Shown here piece by piece: positions 18,690 through 28,151 of a stretch of 64,000 nucleotides of DNA; the first letter of the stretch is position 1; the number at the start of each line of letters is the position of its first letter. Origin of the DNA: Pantoea sp. WMus005. GTDB lineage: Bacteria > Pseudomonadota > Gammaproteobacteria > Enterobacterales > Enterobacteriaceae. The stretch lies in the NCBI RefSeq assembly GCF_013415305.1, contig NZ_JACBXU010000003.1, positions 1 to 64,000 on the forward strand, in the 5' to 3' direction. The notes beneath the pieces are model-generated. The model was not told where the DNA came from. It saw only the letters and a list, made by a program, of their open reading frames with translations, and searched no databases. The translations under genes and the position numbers were made by a program.

Positions 18690-19281
18690 TGCGATAAACT
18701 CCAAGATTTAAAAGTCTGGAAATTTTTTAGCGGACGCAAGTTATCGCTTAATTAAGTGGTCCGATGTCATGCCGTTAATATACACATTTCTTTGCTTTCA
18801 TAAGCGATAAATTTACTTTTTTAACTTTTAAACCATCTGGAGTTTTTTATTTGCCGTAAGGATAAAGTGAAGTTATATTGATTGTTAACTAAGCGTTACC
18901 AAAAATCAACCAATGATTTACATTAAAAATAAATCTTTTATAATCATTTAGTTAAACAATAAAATTCGATTTCTATGAACTAATGACTTATCGACCAGCT
19001 TCACAAAACCGTCAAAATACCGATGTTGTAAATATAAATAAAAAATAAATGTTAAAAAATCGGGAATAATGATTTATTTTCTTTGATCTGGATCAAAATC
19101 TATATTTGCAGAAATCGCATCATATTTACATGGATTTAAAAAAGCTGCTCAATGGTTAAGCAGCTGATTATACAAAATCAGTGCATCGCGGTTTATTCAC
19201 ACTATTAAGAATAAGAAAGAAAGTCATCAGTGAAGGTCCGGGGCGCAAATCGCATTCTTCTTAACTTGCAGATAAAACACT
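18690..19281. promoter_or_regulatory. 592-bp AT-rich divergent control region (fumarate reductase / DASS transporter)
   Basis: No gene is visible and the region is far richer in A+T than the flanking coding DNA. It drives frd-apbE leftward and the transporter-fumarase genes rightward. It holds a perfect FNR-type palindrome at 19083-19096 and an isolated TTGAT half site near 18878. Runs of T/A-rich heptamers between 18890 and 19070 could include DcuR sites, but no confident match can be given by eye. Confidence 0.65.
19083..19096. promoter_or_regulatory. FNR-type box upstream of the DASS transporter
   Basis: TTGAT-CTGG-ATCAA matches the FNR consensus TTGAT-N4-ATCAA at all ten specified bases. 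It lies about 190 bases before the transporter ATG and about 390 before the reductase ATG. It predicts anaerobic activation of this module. Confidence 0.75.
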
Positions 19282-20790
19282 ATGAAAACACTCTCAGCTG
19301 TTACTGAACCCCCAAAAGCCGCTCCCGCGGCGCCCGGTAAAAAGAAAGCTATTATGCTGGCTCTGCCGGTAATCGTTGCCATATTACTGTTACTGGTACC
19401 GACACCCGCCGGTCTCGAACCCTATGCCTGGCACTTCTTCGCCATCTTCGTCGGTGTCATTGTCGGATTAATCTTTGAACCGCTGCCTGGCGCGGTGATC
19501 GGTTTGACCGGCGTGGTAGTCATTGCGCTGTTCAGCCAGTTCCTTCTTTTCAGCCCAGCCGAGCTGGCTAATCCGAAATTCAAAGTCGCCAGTGAGTCCT
19601 TTAAGTGGGCAGTCAGCGGTTTCGGCAACTCCACGGTCTGGCTCATCTTCGGTGCCTTTATGTTTGCCGCAGGTTATGACAAAACGCAGTTTGGTCGTCG
19701 CCTGGCCCTGATTCTGGTGAAGTATCTGGGTCGCCGCAGTCTGACGCTGGGGTATGCCATTACCTTTGCTGACCTGCTTCTCGCGCCGTTTACCCCATCA
19801 AACACCGCGCGCAGTGGTGGCACTATTTACCCGATTATCGCCAACCTGCCGCCGTTGTATGGCTCTAAACCGAACGACCCGAGCGCCCGTAAAATCGGTT
19901 CATACCTGATGTGGGTCGCGATTACCGCAGCCTGTATCACGAGTTCTATGTTCCTCTCAGCACTGGCGCCTAACTTGCTGGCGCTGGCGCTGGTGAAAAG
20001 CATCGTCGGTTTTGATATCTCATGGGGCATGTGGTTCCTGGCCTTCCTGCCACTGGGCTTACTGCTGATTCTGACCATGCCGCTGCTGGCTTACTGGTTC
20101 TACCCGCCTGAAGTCAAAATCAACGATGAAGTGCCGAAATGGGCCATCGCGGAACTGGAAAAACTGGGCCGACTGACCCGTAACGAAATCCTGCTGCTGG
20201 TGTTTGTGGTCTGTGCCCTGCTGATGTGGATTTTCGCGACATCCTGGATCGAGCCGGCGATGGCGGCGCTGCTGGTGGTGGTACTGATGCTGTGGACTGG
20301 CGTCCTGAACTGGAACGACATTACCAGTAACAAACCGGCCTGGAACACCTTTGCCTGGTTCGCGACCCTGGTAGCACTGGCCGATGGCCTGGCCCGCGTC
20401 GGCTTCATCACCTGGTTAGGTAAAGAGGGAGGCATGTTGCTGCAGGGTTATGACCCGCAGGTTTCAGCGGTAGTCCTGTTGATTGCCTTCTTCCTGCTGC
20501 ACTATCTGTTTGCCAGTACTACCGCCCATACTACCGCGCTGTTACCGGCCATGCTGACCATCGCAGCCTCAATTCCAGGCATCAATATGCCGGTCTTCTG
20601 CCTGATGCTCTGTACCTCTCTGGGTGTGATGGGCATCATCACACCCTACGGCACCGGCCCAAGCCCGATTTACTACGGCAGCGGTTATCTGCCTACCAAA
20701 GATTACTGGCGCCTGGGTACGATTTTCGGTGCCATCTTCTTAGGTTCTATGATGCTGATTGCCTATCCGTGGATGGTGTGGATGTTCTGA
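19282..20790 (+). CDS. DASS-family dicarboxylate/citrate transporter (CitT/TtdT-like)
   Basis: 502-residue inner-membrane protein of the divalent anion:Na+ symporter family. Conserved signatures are the first hairpin FADLLLAPFTPSNTARSGGTIYPI (about 162-185, containing the SNT motif) and the second half with FASTTAHTTALLPAM (about 415-430, the second SxT substrate loop), then ITPYGTGPSPIYYG. CitT and TtdT exchange citrate or tartrate for succinate; the placement beside fumarate reductase and fumarase suggests dicarboxylate uptake in exchange for succinate. Substrate is inferred from context only. A strong hairpin separates it from the fumarase gene. Confidence 0.85.
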   Translation: MKTLSAVTEPPKAAPAAPGKKKAIMLALPVIVAILLLLVPTPAGLEPYAWHFFAIFVGVIVGLIFEPLPGAVIGLTGVVVIALFSQFLLFSPAELANPKFKVASESFKWAVSGFGNSTVWLIFGAFMFAAGYDKTQFGRRLALILVKYLGRRSLTLGYAITFADLLLAPFTPSNTARSGGTIYPIIANLPPLYGSKPNDPSARKIGSYLMWVAITAACITSSMFLSALAPNLLALALVKSIVGFDISWGMWFLAFLPLGLLLILTMPLLAYWFYPPEVKINDEVPKWAIAELEKLGRLTRNEILLLVFVVCALLMWIFATSWIEPAMAALLVVVLMLWTGVLNWNDITSNKPAWNTFAWFATLVALADGLARVGFITWLGKEGGMLLQGYDPQVSAVVLLIAFFLLHYLFASTTAHTTALLPAMLTIAASIPGINMPVFCLMLCTSLGVMGIITPYGTGPSPIYYGSGYLPTKDYWRLGTIFGAIFLGSMMLIAYPWMVWMF

Positions 20791-20836
20791 CGGATACAAC
20801 ATGCAGATCAACGCGTTATAAGATACCATTCCTGCA

Positions 20837-20864
20837 CTTCCCCACCGCACCCGCGGTGGGGAAG
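20837..20864 (+). other. Strong hairpin between transporter and fumarase genes
   Basis: A 12-bp perfect stem, CTTCCCCACCGC with GCGGTGGGGAAG, closes an ACCC tetraloop 46 bases after the transporter stop. No T run follows. It could partly terminate, protect the upstream mRNA, or set the ratio of the two products. Confidence 0.6.
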
Positions 20865-20946
20865 CATAATAAACGATTAATTCGCCTATGATGTTGCGCC
20901 CCGCAGCCTGCACGCGGAGGTTCAGCCGGTCATTAAGTGAGAAAAA

Positions 20947-22593
20947 ATGTCGAACAAACCTTTTGTCTATCAGAACCCTTTTCCGCTGTCCCACGAAGAT
21001 ACTGAATACTATTTGCTGAGTCGCGAGCATGTCTCCGTTGCCGAGTTTGAGGGTCAGGAGATCCTTAAAGTTGAACCTCAGGCACTCACGCTGCTGAGTC
21101 AGCAGGCTTTTCATGACGCCTCTTTCATGCTGCGGCCGGCCCACCAGCAGCAGGTTGCCTCCATCCTTGAGGACCCTGAAGCCAGCGACAATGACAAATA
21201 TGTCGCTCTGCAGTTTTTAAGAAACTCTGAGATTGCCGCTAAAGGCGTGCTGCCAACCTGTCAGGATACCGGTACCGCGATCATCATGGGCAAAAAGGGC
21301 CAGCGCGTCTGGACCGGCGGTGGCGATGAGGCTGCGCTGTCACAGGGTATCTACAACACCTACATTGAAGATAACCTGCGCTATTCACAGAATGCCGCGC
21401 TGGATATGTACAAAGAGGTGAATACCGGCACTAACCTCCCCGCGCAGATCGACCTCTACAGCGTGGATGGCGATGAGTACAAATTCCTCTGCATCGCCAA
21501 AGGCGGCGGCTCCGCCAACAAAACGTATCTCTATCAGGAAACCAAAGCGCTGCTGAGTCCGGGCAAGCTGAAAAATTACCTGGTGGATAAGATGCGTACC
21601 CTCGGCACCGCAGCCTGTCCGCCTTACCATATTGCGTTTGTTATCGGCGGCACCTCGGCTGAAAGCACCCTGAAAACCGTTAAGCTCGCCTCGACGCACT
21701 ATTACGATGGCTTACCGACTGAAGGTAATGAGCACGGTCAGGCGTTCCGCGACGTTCAGCTGGAGCAGGAACTGCTGGAAGCCGCGCAGCAGCTCGGCCT
21801 CGGCGCACAGTTTGGCGGCAAGTATTTCGCCCACGACATCCGCGTGGTGCGTCTGCCGCGTCACGGTGCATCATGCCCGATCGGCATGGGCGTCTCCTGC
21901 TCAGCAGACCGTAACATCAAAGCGAAGATTAACCGTGAAGGTATCTGGATTGAGAAACTGGAAGCCAACCCAGGTCGCCTGATTCCGGAAGCGCTTCGTC
22001 AGCAGGGCGAAGGTGAAGTGTTGCAGGTGAATCTTAACCGTCCGATGGAAGAGATTCTGGCCCAGCTCTCCGCGTATCCGGTCTCTACCCGCCTCTCACT
22101 CACTGGCACCATTATCGTGGCGCGTGATATTGCGCATGCCAAACTCAAAGAGCGCATTGATAACGGTGAAGGATTACCGCAGTACATTAAAGATCACCCT
22201 GTCTATTACGCTGGTCCGGCCAAAACGCCTGAAGGCTATGCTTCCGGTTCACTCGGCCCGACCACTGCAGGCCGCATGGACTCCTACGTGGATCTGCTGC
22301 AGGCCCACGGCGGCAGTAAGATCATGCTGGCGAAAGGCAACCGCAGTCAGCAGGTGACCGATGCCTGTCATAAACATGGCGGCTTCTATCTGGGCAGCAT
22401 TGGCGGCCCGGCTGCCGTGCTTGCACAGCAGAGCATCAAAAGTCTGGTATGCGTGGAATATCCTGAGCTGGGAATGGAAGCGATCTGGAAAATCGAGGTG
22501 GAGAACTTCCCTGCCTTCATCCTGGTCGATGACAAAGGTAACGATTTCTTCCAGCACATTGAACGCGCGCACTGCGCAAAATGCGTTAAGTAA
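20947..22593 (+). CDS. fumB: Class I fumarate hydratase ([4Fe-4S])
   Basis: 548 residues, the same length as E. coli FumA/FumB. The three iron-sulfur cysteines are Cys105 (LPTCQDTG), Cys224 (TAACPPYH) and Cys318 (GVSCSAD). The enzyme interconverts malate and fumarate in the cytosol and is oxygen-sensitive. FumA and FumB cannot be told apart by sequence alone; position next to dcuSR, fumarate reductase and a dicarboxylate transporter argues for the anaerobic FumB role, supplying fumarate for reduction. It is probably cotranscribed with the transporter, 156 bases upstream, and is closed by a strong terminator. Confidence 0.93.
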   Translation: MSNKPFVYQNPFPLSHEDTEYYLLSREHVSVAEFEGQEILKVEPQALTLLSQQAFHDASFMLRPAHQQQVASILEDPEASDNDKYVALQFLRNSEIAAKGVLPTCQDTGTAIIMGKKGQRVWTGGGDEAALSQGIYNTYIEDNLRYSQNAALDMYKEVNTGTNLPAQIDLYSVDGDEYKFLCIAKGGGSANKTYLYQETKALLSPGKLKNYLVDKMRTLGTAACPPYHIAFVIGGTSAESTLKTVKLASTHYYDGLPTEGNEHGQAFRDVQLEQELLEAAQQLGLGAQFGGKYFAHDIRVVRLPRHGASCPIGMGVSCSADRNIKAKINREGIWIEKLEANPGRLIPEALRQQGEGEVLQVNLNRPMEEILAQLSAYPVSTRLSLTGTIIVARDIAHAKLKERIDNGEGLPQYIKDHPVYYAGPAKTPEGYASGSLGPTTAGRMDSYVDLLQAHGGSKIMLAKGNRSQQVTDACHKHGGFYLGSIGGPAAVLAQQSIKSLVCVEYPELGMEAIWKIEVENFPAFILVDDKGNDFFQHIERAHCAKCVK

Positions 22594-22610
22594 CCTATGC
22601 GTTAAGAAAG

Positions 22611-22641
22611 AAAAAAAGCCCCGATTACGGGGCTTTTTTTT
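22611..22641. terminator. Bidirectional terminator between fumarase and the SDR gene
   Basis: AGCCCCG and CGGGGCT close an ATTA loop, with an A run before and a T run after. The stop codon of the minus-strand neighbour (22640-22642) lies at its edge. Confidence 0.92.
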
Positions 22642-23296
22642 AACCACGCTGCAACCGCTTCAACGCCACATCAATCTGCACCTCACCCTGGGTGAGTTCG
22701 ATGATCTGATACTTAATGGCCGGATTTTCGATTAACCCGACCAGTGTCGCTGCAACATCTTCGCGCGGGATTTCCCCATACGGAATAGCCAGATCGGCAT
22801 GAACCCGACCTGTACCGGCTTCATCGGTTAGTGTTCCCGGCCGCAGGATCACCCACTCCAGCTTACTCGCCACCAGCTCAGCATCCGCCAGACGCTTCAC
22901 ACGCATGTAATTTTCAAATCCTTCTGACGGCGTTTTGCCACGGCCTGCATCCGGGAATGCTGAGACCAGCAGGAAGCGCGAGACTCCTGCCTGCTCTGCT
23001 GCGGCTACCGCCAGCTTTAGCCCGTCACCATCAATGGCATTAGTCAGCTCGATCCCGGCACCGCCCGCACCCGCCGTAAAGACAGCCACGTCATGACCAG
23101 TCATAAGATCTGCCAGTGCCGTCACGCTCAGCTGCTGAATATCCCCAGCAACAGGCTTTGCGCCTGCGGCCTGAAGCGTCTCAGCCTGTTCCGGTTTGCG
23201 GTGCAACGCCGTCACTGTATGGCCTTTACTACTCAGCTGACGGGTCAGCTGTTGGCCAACCTTGCCTGCCGCGCCGATAATGAAACATGTCGTCAT
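22640..23296 (-). CDS. Atypical SDR, NAD(P)H-binding (SDR_a5/YtfG-like) oxidoreductase
   Basis: 218 residues from the ATG at 23296; AGGA lies ten bases upstream. The frame is open 19 codons further but without a good start. The N-terminus MTTCFIIGAAGKVGQQL carries the NADP-binding GxxGxxG (residues 8-14). DIQQL and VFTAGAGGAGIELTNAIDGDG follow, then LVSAFPDAGRG and WVILRPGTLTDEAGTGRV, as in the NmrA-like sugar-nucleotide/redox-sensing SDR group. No YxxxK catalytic pair is evident. It may act as a quinone/NADP reductase or redox sensor. It lies in the same direction as, and just downstream of, the PRISE-type gene. Confidence 0.75.
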   Translation of the reverse strand: MTTCFIIGAAGKVGQQLTRQLSSKGHTVTALHRKPEQAETLQAAGAKPVAGDIQQLSVTALADLMTGHDVAVFTAGAGGAGIELTNAIDGDGLKLAVAAAEQAGVSRFLLVSAFPDAGRGKTPSEGFENYMRVKRLADAELVASKLEWVILRPGTLTDEAGTGRVHADLAIPYGEIPREDVAATLVGLIENPAIKYQIIELTQGEVQIDVALKRLQRG

Positions 23297-23355
23297 AGGA
23301 TGCGATCCTTCTTCACTGATTAGGTGCCAGAGTATAACCTCTGCCAGAAACATAA

Positions 23356-23377
23356 CAGGCGCCTGATGCGGCGCCTG
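23356..23377 (-). terminator. Hairpin downstream of the PRISE-type reductase
   Basis: CAGGCGCC and GGCGCCTG form an 8-bp perfect stem with a six-base loop. On the minus strand it is followed by TTATGTTT, a weak U-rich tail. Confidence 0.5.
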
Positions 23378-23383
23378 CTGGTT

Positions 23384-24451
23384 TTATTCCGGAATGACTT
23401 TTTCCGCTTTCAGCTTATCAAACAGCTGCGTAAAGGAGTCAAGCGTGCTGCGGTAACCGATGAAGCCCGCTTTGCGGCTTTTACTCATATCGGTAAAGGC
23501 TTCCATCGGACGACCCAGGTCCGCATCGGTATGCCACCATGAAGCCAGCTTAGTCACATCAGCCTCCCGCAGTTGATGCTGCTCTGCAATCACCTTCCAT
23601 GCACTGGCGGCTTCCTGCATGCGATTTTCCAGCGGCATCATCTGCGCCGGATAGTCCGCGGCTTCAATACCAAAATAGTCAGCCAGTTTTGGCCACATCC
23701 AGTTCCAGCGGAAAACGTCGCCGTTTACGGCATTGAAATCCTGATTCGCGCCATTCGGTGACGTGGCAGCCCAATGCAGCTGCTCAGCCAGCAGGCCCGC
23801 ATCGGTCATATCAACAATACCATTCCACTGCTCAGGGGATCCCGGGAAGATAAATGGCCAGCCCTTCTCTTTACACAGCGTCGCGTAAACCGCCAGCGTC
23901 TGCCCCATATTCATCGCGTTACCCACGGCATGCCCGATGATGGTATGCGGACGGTGCACGCTCCAGCGGTAGTCGTATTTCTCAGCGCCCGCGAAGACTT
24001 CATCTTCCTGCGCGTAGTAGAAGTTATCGACCGGCTGACGGCCCTGCTCTTCGCGGAACGGCGTGACCGGCACTGCCCCTTTGCCGTATGCTTCAAACGG
24101 CCCCAGGTAATGCTTCAGCCCGGTGACCAGCGCCACATGCGAACCCTTCAGGCGATCGCCGAGTGCCTCAATGACATTACGTACCATGCCGCCGTTAACA
24201 CGAATGTTCTCTTTCTCATTTTCCTGACGCGCCCAAACGCTGAAGAACAGCGCGTCCGGTTTTACTGTTTTCAGCGCGTCACGGACGGCATCTGCGTCGG
24301 TCAGGTCGGCTGTCAGGCTCGTCGCGCCTTCAGGAACGGCACCGCGTCCGCGTGACAAACCGGTCACCTGCCAGCCTTCGTTTTGTAATTTCTCTGCCAG
24401 TGCGCGACCAATAACGCCGCTGATGCCCACAATTAAAGCGTGCTTTTTCAT
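23384..24451 (-). CDS. PRISE-family (progesterone 5-beta-reductase/iridoid synthase-like) SDR
   Basis: 355-residue SDR. The NADP motif GISGVIG is at 9-15. Two PRISE hallmarks are present: TGLKHYLGPF with the catalytic lysine K113, and NFYYAQED with the catalytic tyrosine at 145/146. These enzymes reduce activated enones; bacterial members have been little characterised and their substrates are unknown. It is divergent from a LysR gene 100 bases away, which is its likely regulator. Confidence 0.85.
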   Translation of the reverse strand: MKKHALIVGISGVIGRALAEKLQNEGWQVTGLSRGRGAVPEGATSLTADLTDADAVRDALKTVKPDALFFSVWARQENEKENIRVNGGMVRNVIEALGDRLKGSHVALVTGLKHYLGPFEAYGKGAVPVTPFREEQGRQPVDNFYYAQEDEVFAGAEKYDYRWSVHRPHTIIGHAVGNAMNMGQTLAVYATLCKEKGWPFIFPGSPEQWNGIVDMTDAGLLAEQLHWAATSPNGANQDFNAVNGDVFRWNWMWPKLADYFGIEAADYPAQMMPLENRMQEAASAWKVIAEQHQLREADVTKLASWWHTDADLGRPMEAFTDMSKSRKAGFIGYRSTLDSFTQLFDKLKAEKVIPE

Positions 24452-24551
24452 TTGATTTCTCCTCGTTTTGCGTAATGCTAAGCCTAATAGAGAATTCAGT
24501 TCTTATCTCTGGCATTTATTCACAGCATTCTCAACCTGAGTTCATTAATCA

Positions 24552-25454
24552 ATGCACGATCACCGCCTCAAAGATATTCTGCCGTTTGTTGCCAGCGTCG
24601 AGTGCGGCAGCTTTACCGCCGCGGCTGAGCGTCTGCACGTGACCGGCTCTGCGGTCAGTAAAAGCGTCAGCCGCCTGGAAACACGCTTAGGCTCGCGACT
24701 GCTGGAGCGCACTACCCGGAGCCTGCACCTCACCGACGCGGGCACCGCTTATTATCAGACCTGCCTGCGCATCCTGGAGGATTTGGCCGAAGCCGAAGCG
24801 GTGCTGGCGGCCCAGCGCACTATTCCGTCCGGACGCCTGCGCCTGGCCGTGCCCACCACCTATGGCCGCCTCAACGTCATGCCGCTGCTGATGCCCTTTT
24901 GCCAGCAGCACCCGGAACTGGCGCTGAGCCTGAGTTTGTCCGATCGTTTTGTTGACCTGTTTGAAGAGGGTGTGGATGTCGCGGTGCGCATCGGCGGTGC
25001 ACCTGACCTGCCCGCTTCGCTGGGCTGCCGTAACATGGGCCGCGAGCAGATGCAGTTCTGTGCCTCCCCCGCCTATCTGGCCCGCGAAGGACGCCCGGAG
25101 AATGAGGCGGCGTTGCTTAACCACCGCGCCATCCTTTACGAACGCGTGGATGGCACCCCCAAACCCTGGCTGTTCACCACCGACGATGGTCAGCCACACT
25201 GGCGCGAGGTGCCGTTCCGGCTGGCACTGGGTGACGTCGATGCCCAGCTTCAGGCGGTGATTGCCGGATTAGGCGTGGCGCAGATGCCCTCCTGGCTCAT
25301 TCAGCGCGCCGTAGCAGCCGGTGAACTGGAGATTATTTTGCCGCAGTTGCAGCCCGATGGGCTGACGCTGAGCGTGGTATGGCCCCGTCGGAAACAATTC
25401 CTGCCCAAAGTTGATGCGCTGTTGTCGACGCTGAGTGCCCTCTCTATTCGCTGA
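24552..25454 (+). CDS. LysR-family transcriptional regulator
   Basis: 300 residues. The winged helix-turn-helix covers about 1-62 (GSFTAAAERLHVTGSAVSKS is the recognition region, followed by RLLERTTR). The substrate-binding domain begins near 90 (SGRLRLAVPTTYGR). It belongs to the large DsdC/CrgA-like subgroup that often regulates a divergent oxidoreductase, here the PRISE gene. The effector is unknown. Confidence 0.85.
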   Translation: MHDHRLKDILPFVASVECGSFTAAAERLHVTGSAVSKSVSRLETRLGSRLLERTTRSLHLTDAGTAYYQTCLRILEDLAEAEAVLAAQRTIPSGRLRLAVPTTYGRLNVMPLLMPFCQQHPELALSLSLSDRFVDLFEEGVDVAVRIGGAPDLPASLGCRNMGREQMQFCASPAYLAREGRPENEAALLNHRAILYERVDGTPKPWLFTTDDGQPHWREVPFRLALGDVDAQLQAVIAGLGVAQMPSWLIQRAVAAGELEIILPQLQPDGLTLSVVWPRRKQFLPKVDALLSTLSALSIR

Positions 25455-25774
25455 TCTTGCTTAATTCCCTCTATCACGGTTGGGATATTTCATCCTGACC
25501 GTATTCCACTCCCGGACCCCGACACTATTTTCTGCCTCTTCTGCCCTGCCTGAAAGGCGGCCAGCTCATCAATTCACCGAATAACCCGCTTAAATATAAT
25601 ACTTTTATTTTTGCTTTGATGGGATCCCATCAAAATAAAAAGGGCGAAAGGCTTGAGCTCACATAATGAAAACTAAGTTTCAAATATAATTTAACCCGAA
25701 ATAAAAATATCAGTAGGGTGATGTCTTCTTCATGTTCTGACGTTTTGTCTTTGCCGTTATTACCAGGAGTATTC
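25455..25774 (+). promoter_or_regulatory. Intergenic control region before the inositol-type operon
   Basis: 320 bases without a gene. The proximal half is ordinary; from 25590 on it is AT-rich and holds a 20-bp perfect palindrome at 25615-25634. The transporter is preceded by the ribosome site AGGAG at 25764. Confidence 0.55.
25615..25634. promoter_or_regulatory. 20-bp perfect palindrome, candidate operator
   Basis: Half-site TTTGATGGGA is mirrored exactly by TCCCATCAAA. It lies 140 bases upstream of the transporter ATG and no second copy was noticed in the window. It looks like the site of a dimeric repressor encoded elsewhere (LacI, GntR or RpiR type are possible). Confidence 0.7.
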
Positions 25775-27217
25775 ATGGAAAAAGAACTCTATATCTCGTC
25801 GAACCCGGCCTCCGGTCCAAATAGCGCCACTCGCACCGAGCCTTTTGTGAAGATTATTGCGCTGGTCGCCACCCTGGGTGGATTGCTGTTCGGCTACGAC
25901 ACGGGTGTCGTCTCGGGTGCGTTGCTTTTCATGCGCGGCGACCTGCATCTCACGCCGTTTACCACCGGGCTGGTCACCAGTTCCCTGCTCTTTGGCGCAG
26001 CCTTCGGCGCGCTAGCCGCCGGTCATCTGGCAGATGGTCTGGGCAGACGACGTATTATCATTGCGCTGGCACTGATCTTCGCCCTGGGCGCCGTCGGGTC
26101 AGCCCTGGCACCAGACGTCACATGGATGATCGCCTCACGCCTGTTCCTGGGCTTTGCCGTGGGTGGCGCAGCCGCCACTGTGCCGGTCTACATCGCGGAA
26201 ATCGCGCCCGCTAACAAACGCGGCCAGCTGGTTACCTTGCAGGAATTGATGATCGTCAGTGGTCAGCTTCTGGCATACATATCAAACGCCACCTTTAACG
26301 ACATCTGGGGCGGCGAAAATACCTGGCGCTGGATGCTGGCGCTGTCAATTGTGCCCGCCGTTCTGCTCTGGATCGGCATGATATTTATGCCAGAAACCCC
26401 ACGCTGGCACGTGATGAAAGGCCGCAGTCAGGCTGCTCGTGAGGTGCTGGAAAAGACCCGCGCCGCTGAAGATGTTGAGTGGGAACTGGAAGAGATTGAG
26501 GAAACCATCGAAGAGAACCGTCAGCGTGGCAAAGGCCGTCTGCGCGATCTTGCGACGCCGTGGCTGATGAAAATCTTCCTGCTGGGCGTAGGTATCGCCG
26601 CCATTCAGCAACTGACCGGCGTCAATACCATCATGTATTACGCGCCCACCATGCTGACCGCCGCCGGATTGAGCAACGATGCCGCGCTGTTCGCCACCAT
26701 CGCCAATGGGGTGATATCCGTCATCATGACGCTGGTCGGAATCGGGTTAATCGGCAAGGTCGGCCGTCGCCCGCTGGTGTTGATCGGACAGATGGGCTGC
26801 ACCTGCTGCCTGTTCTTTATCGGTCTGGTCTGCTGGCTCATGCCGGAATACATCAGTGGTACGGTCAACCTGCTGCGGGCATATCTGGTGCTGGCGGGCA
26901 TGCTGATGTTTCTCTGTTTCCAGCAGGGCGCGCTGTCACCGGTCACCTGGCTGCTGCTGTCGGAGATCTTCCCGGCCAGGATGCGCGGCATTTGTATGGG
27001 CGGCGCAGTCTTCTCACTGTGGATCGCTAATTTTGCCATCTCTATGGCCTTCCCGCTGTTATTAGCCGCATTTGGTCTGGCTGGTGCCTTCTTTATATTC
27101 GCGGCAATCGGCATTGGTGGTTCTGTTTTTGTTGTGAAGTTTATTCCCGAAACCCGGGGAAGAAGTCTGGAGCAGGTCGAACACTATTTCTATGCGCTCT
27201 ATAACGGCAAAAAATAA
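25775..27217 (+). CDS. MFS sugar porter, myo-inositol/H+ symporter-like
   Basis: 480 residues from the ATG at 25775, with CAGGAGT in good position; an upstream start at 25718 lacks a ribosome site. Sugar-porter signatures are GGLLFGYDTGVVSGALLF in helix 1, GHLADGLGRRR after helix 2, the PESPR-like PETPRW (about 210), QQLTGVNTIMYYAPT in helix 7, GRRP, and the C-terminal PETRGRSLE. The sequence resembles IolT/XylE-type symporters. Two downstream genes, IolI-like and IolG-like, make inositol or a related polyol the likely substrate. Confidence 0.85.
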   Translation: MEKELYISSNPASGPNSATRTEPFVKIIALVATLGGLLFGYDTGVVSGALLFMRGDLHLTPFTTGLVTSSLLFGAAFGALAAGHLADGLGRRRIIIALALIFALGAVGSALAPDVTWMIASRLFLGFAVGGAAATVPVYIAEIAPANKRGQLVTLQELMIVSGQLLAYISNATFNDIWGGENTWRWMLALSIVPAVLLWIGMIFMPETPRWHVMKGRSQAAREVLEKTRAAEDVEWELEEIEETIEENRQRGKGRLRDLATPWLMKIFLLGVGIAAIQQLTGVNTIMYYAPTMLTAAGLSNDAALFATIANGVISVIMTLVGIGLIGKVGRRPLVLIGQMGCTCCLFFIGLVCWLMPEYISGTVNLLRAYLVLAGMLMFLCFQQGALSPVTWLLLSEIFPARMRGICMGGAVFSLWIANFAISMAFPLLLAAFGLAGAFFIFAAIGIGGSVFVVKFIPETRGRSLEQVEHYFYALYNGKK

Positions 27218-27313
27218 TGCCTGACGCTGCGCACTGAAAAAATACGACCCGCGTCATTACGCTGACGACCCGATTGCTATTAACACCGACACCCTACGTT
27301 CAAGGAAATTGTT

Positions 27314-28141
27314 ATGAGCCTGAATATTCCCAACGCGCGTTTTTGCATCAACCGTAAAATCGCGCCCAGCCTCACCCTTCCGCAGTTTTTTAAACTGGTC
27401 AGCCAGCTCGGTATTAACAATGTCGAGCTGCGAAACGATATGCCCAGCGGACGCGTGACCGACGACCTCACCGGTGATGAGGTCAAAGCGCTGGCGCGTG
27501 AGTCAGGCATCCGGATTGCCACCATTAATGCGCTCTACCCGTTTAACCAGCTGAATGAAGAGGTGCTGCAGCGCGCCCGCCAGCTGTTAAGCGATGCGCA
27601 GGCGGTTGGCGCTGAAGCGCTGGTACTCTGCCCGCTCAATGACGGCACGCCCATCAGCGCCGCCGACACGATCCACGCGCTAAAAACCCTTGGCCCACTG
27701 TTCGCCGACGCGGGTATTCAGGGGCTGGTCGAGCCGCTGGGCTTTCCGCAAAGCTCACTGCGCTCAGCAACCCAGGCGCAGACGCTAATCCGTGAAGCAG
27801 GCGTGCCGTTCAGATTGCTGATCGATACCTTCCATCATCATCTGTTTGAGGATGCGGAGCAGACTTTTGAGCAGAAGATCAACATTCAGCAAATCGGTCT
27901 GGTTCACCTTTCCGGCGTCACCGACCCACGCCCGGTCAGTCAGCTCACCGACGAAGAGCGCATCATGCTCAGCGCAGATGACAGATTGCGCAGCAAACAG
28001 CAGGTCGAACGACTGGAGAAGCTGGGTTACACCGGTCTTTACGCCTTTGAGCCGTTCTCATCCGTGATGAACAGCTGGCAGGAAGCGGACATCACCCGCG
28101 AAATTCGCGACAGCATCCAGCTGTTAAACCACTCAGCTTAA
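27314..28141 (+). CDS. TIM-barrel sugar isomerase/epimerase, IolI-like (2-keto-myo-inositol isomerase)
   Basis: 275-residue xylose-isomerase-like TIM barrel, preceded by AAGGA. It aligns with B. subtilis IolI in length and in the metal-binding set: E140 (VEPLGFP), D171 (IDTFHHH), H198 (LVHLSGV) and E246 (AFEPF), compared with IolI E142, D174, H200 and E246. IolI isomerises 2-keto-myo-inositol. Only the isomerase and dehydrogenase steps are present here, so the product must feed a pathway encoded elsewhere. It ends ten bases before the dehydrogenase gene. Confidence 0.75.
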   Translation: MSLNIPNARFCINRKIAPSLTLPQFFKLVSQLGINNVELRNDMPSGRVTDDLTGDEVKALARESGIRIATINALYPFNQLNEEVLQRARQLLSDAQAVGAEALVLCPLNDGTPISAADTIHALKTLGPLFADAGIQGLVEPLGFPQSSLRSATQAQTLIREAGVPFRLLIDTFHHHLFEDAEQTFEQKINIQQIGLVHLSGVTDPRPVSQLTDEERIMLSADDRLRSKQQVERLEKLGYTGLYAFEPFSSVMNSWQEADITREIRDSIQLLNHSA

Positions 28142-28151
28142 GGGAACCATC

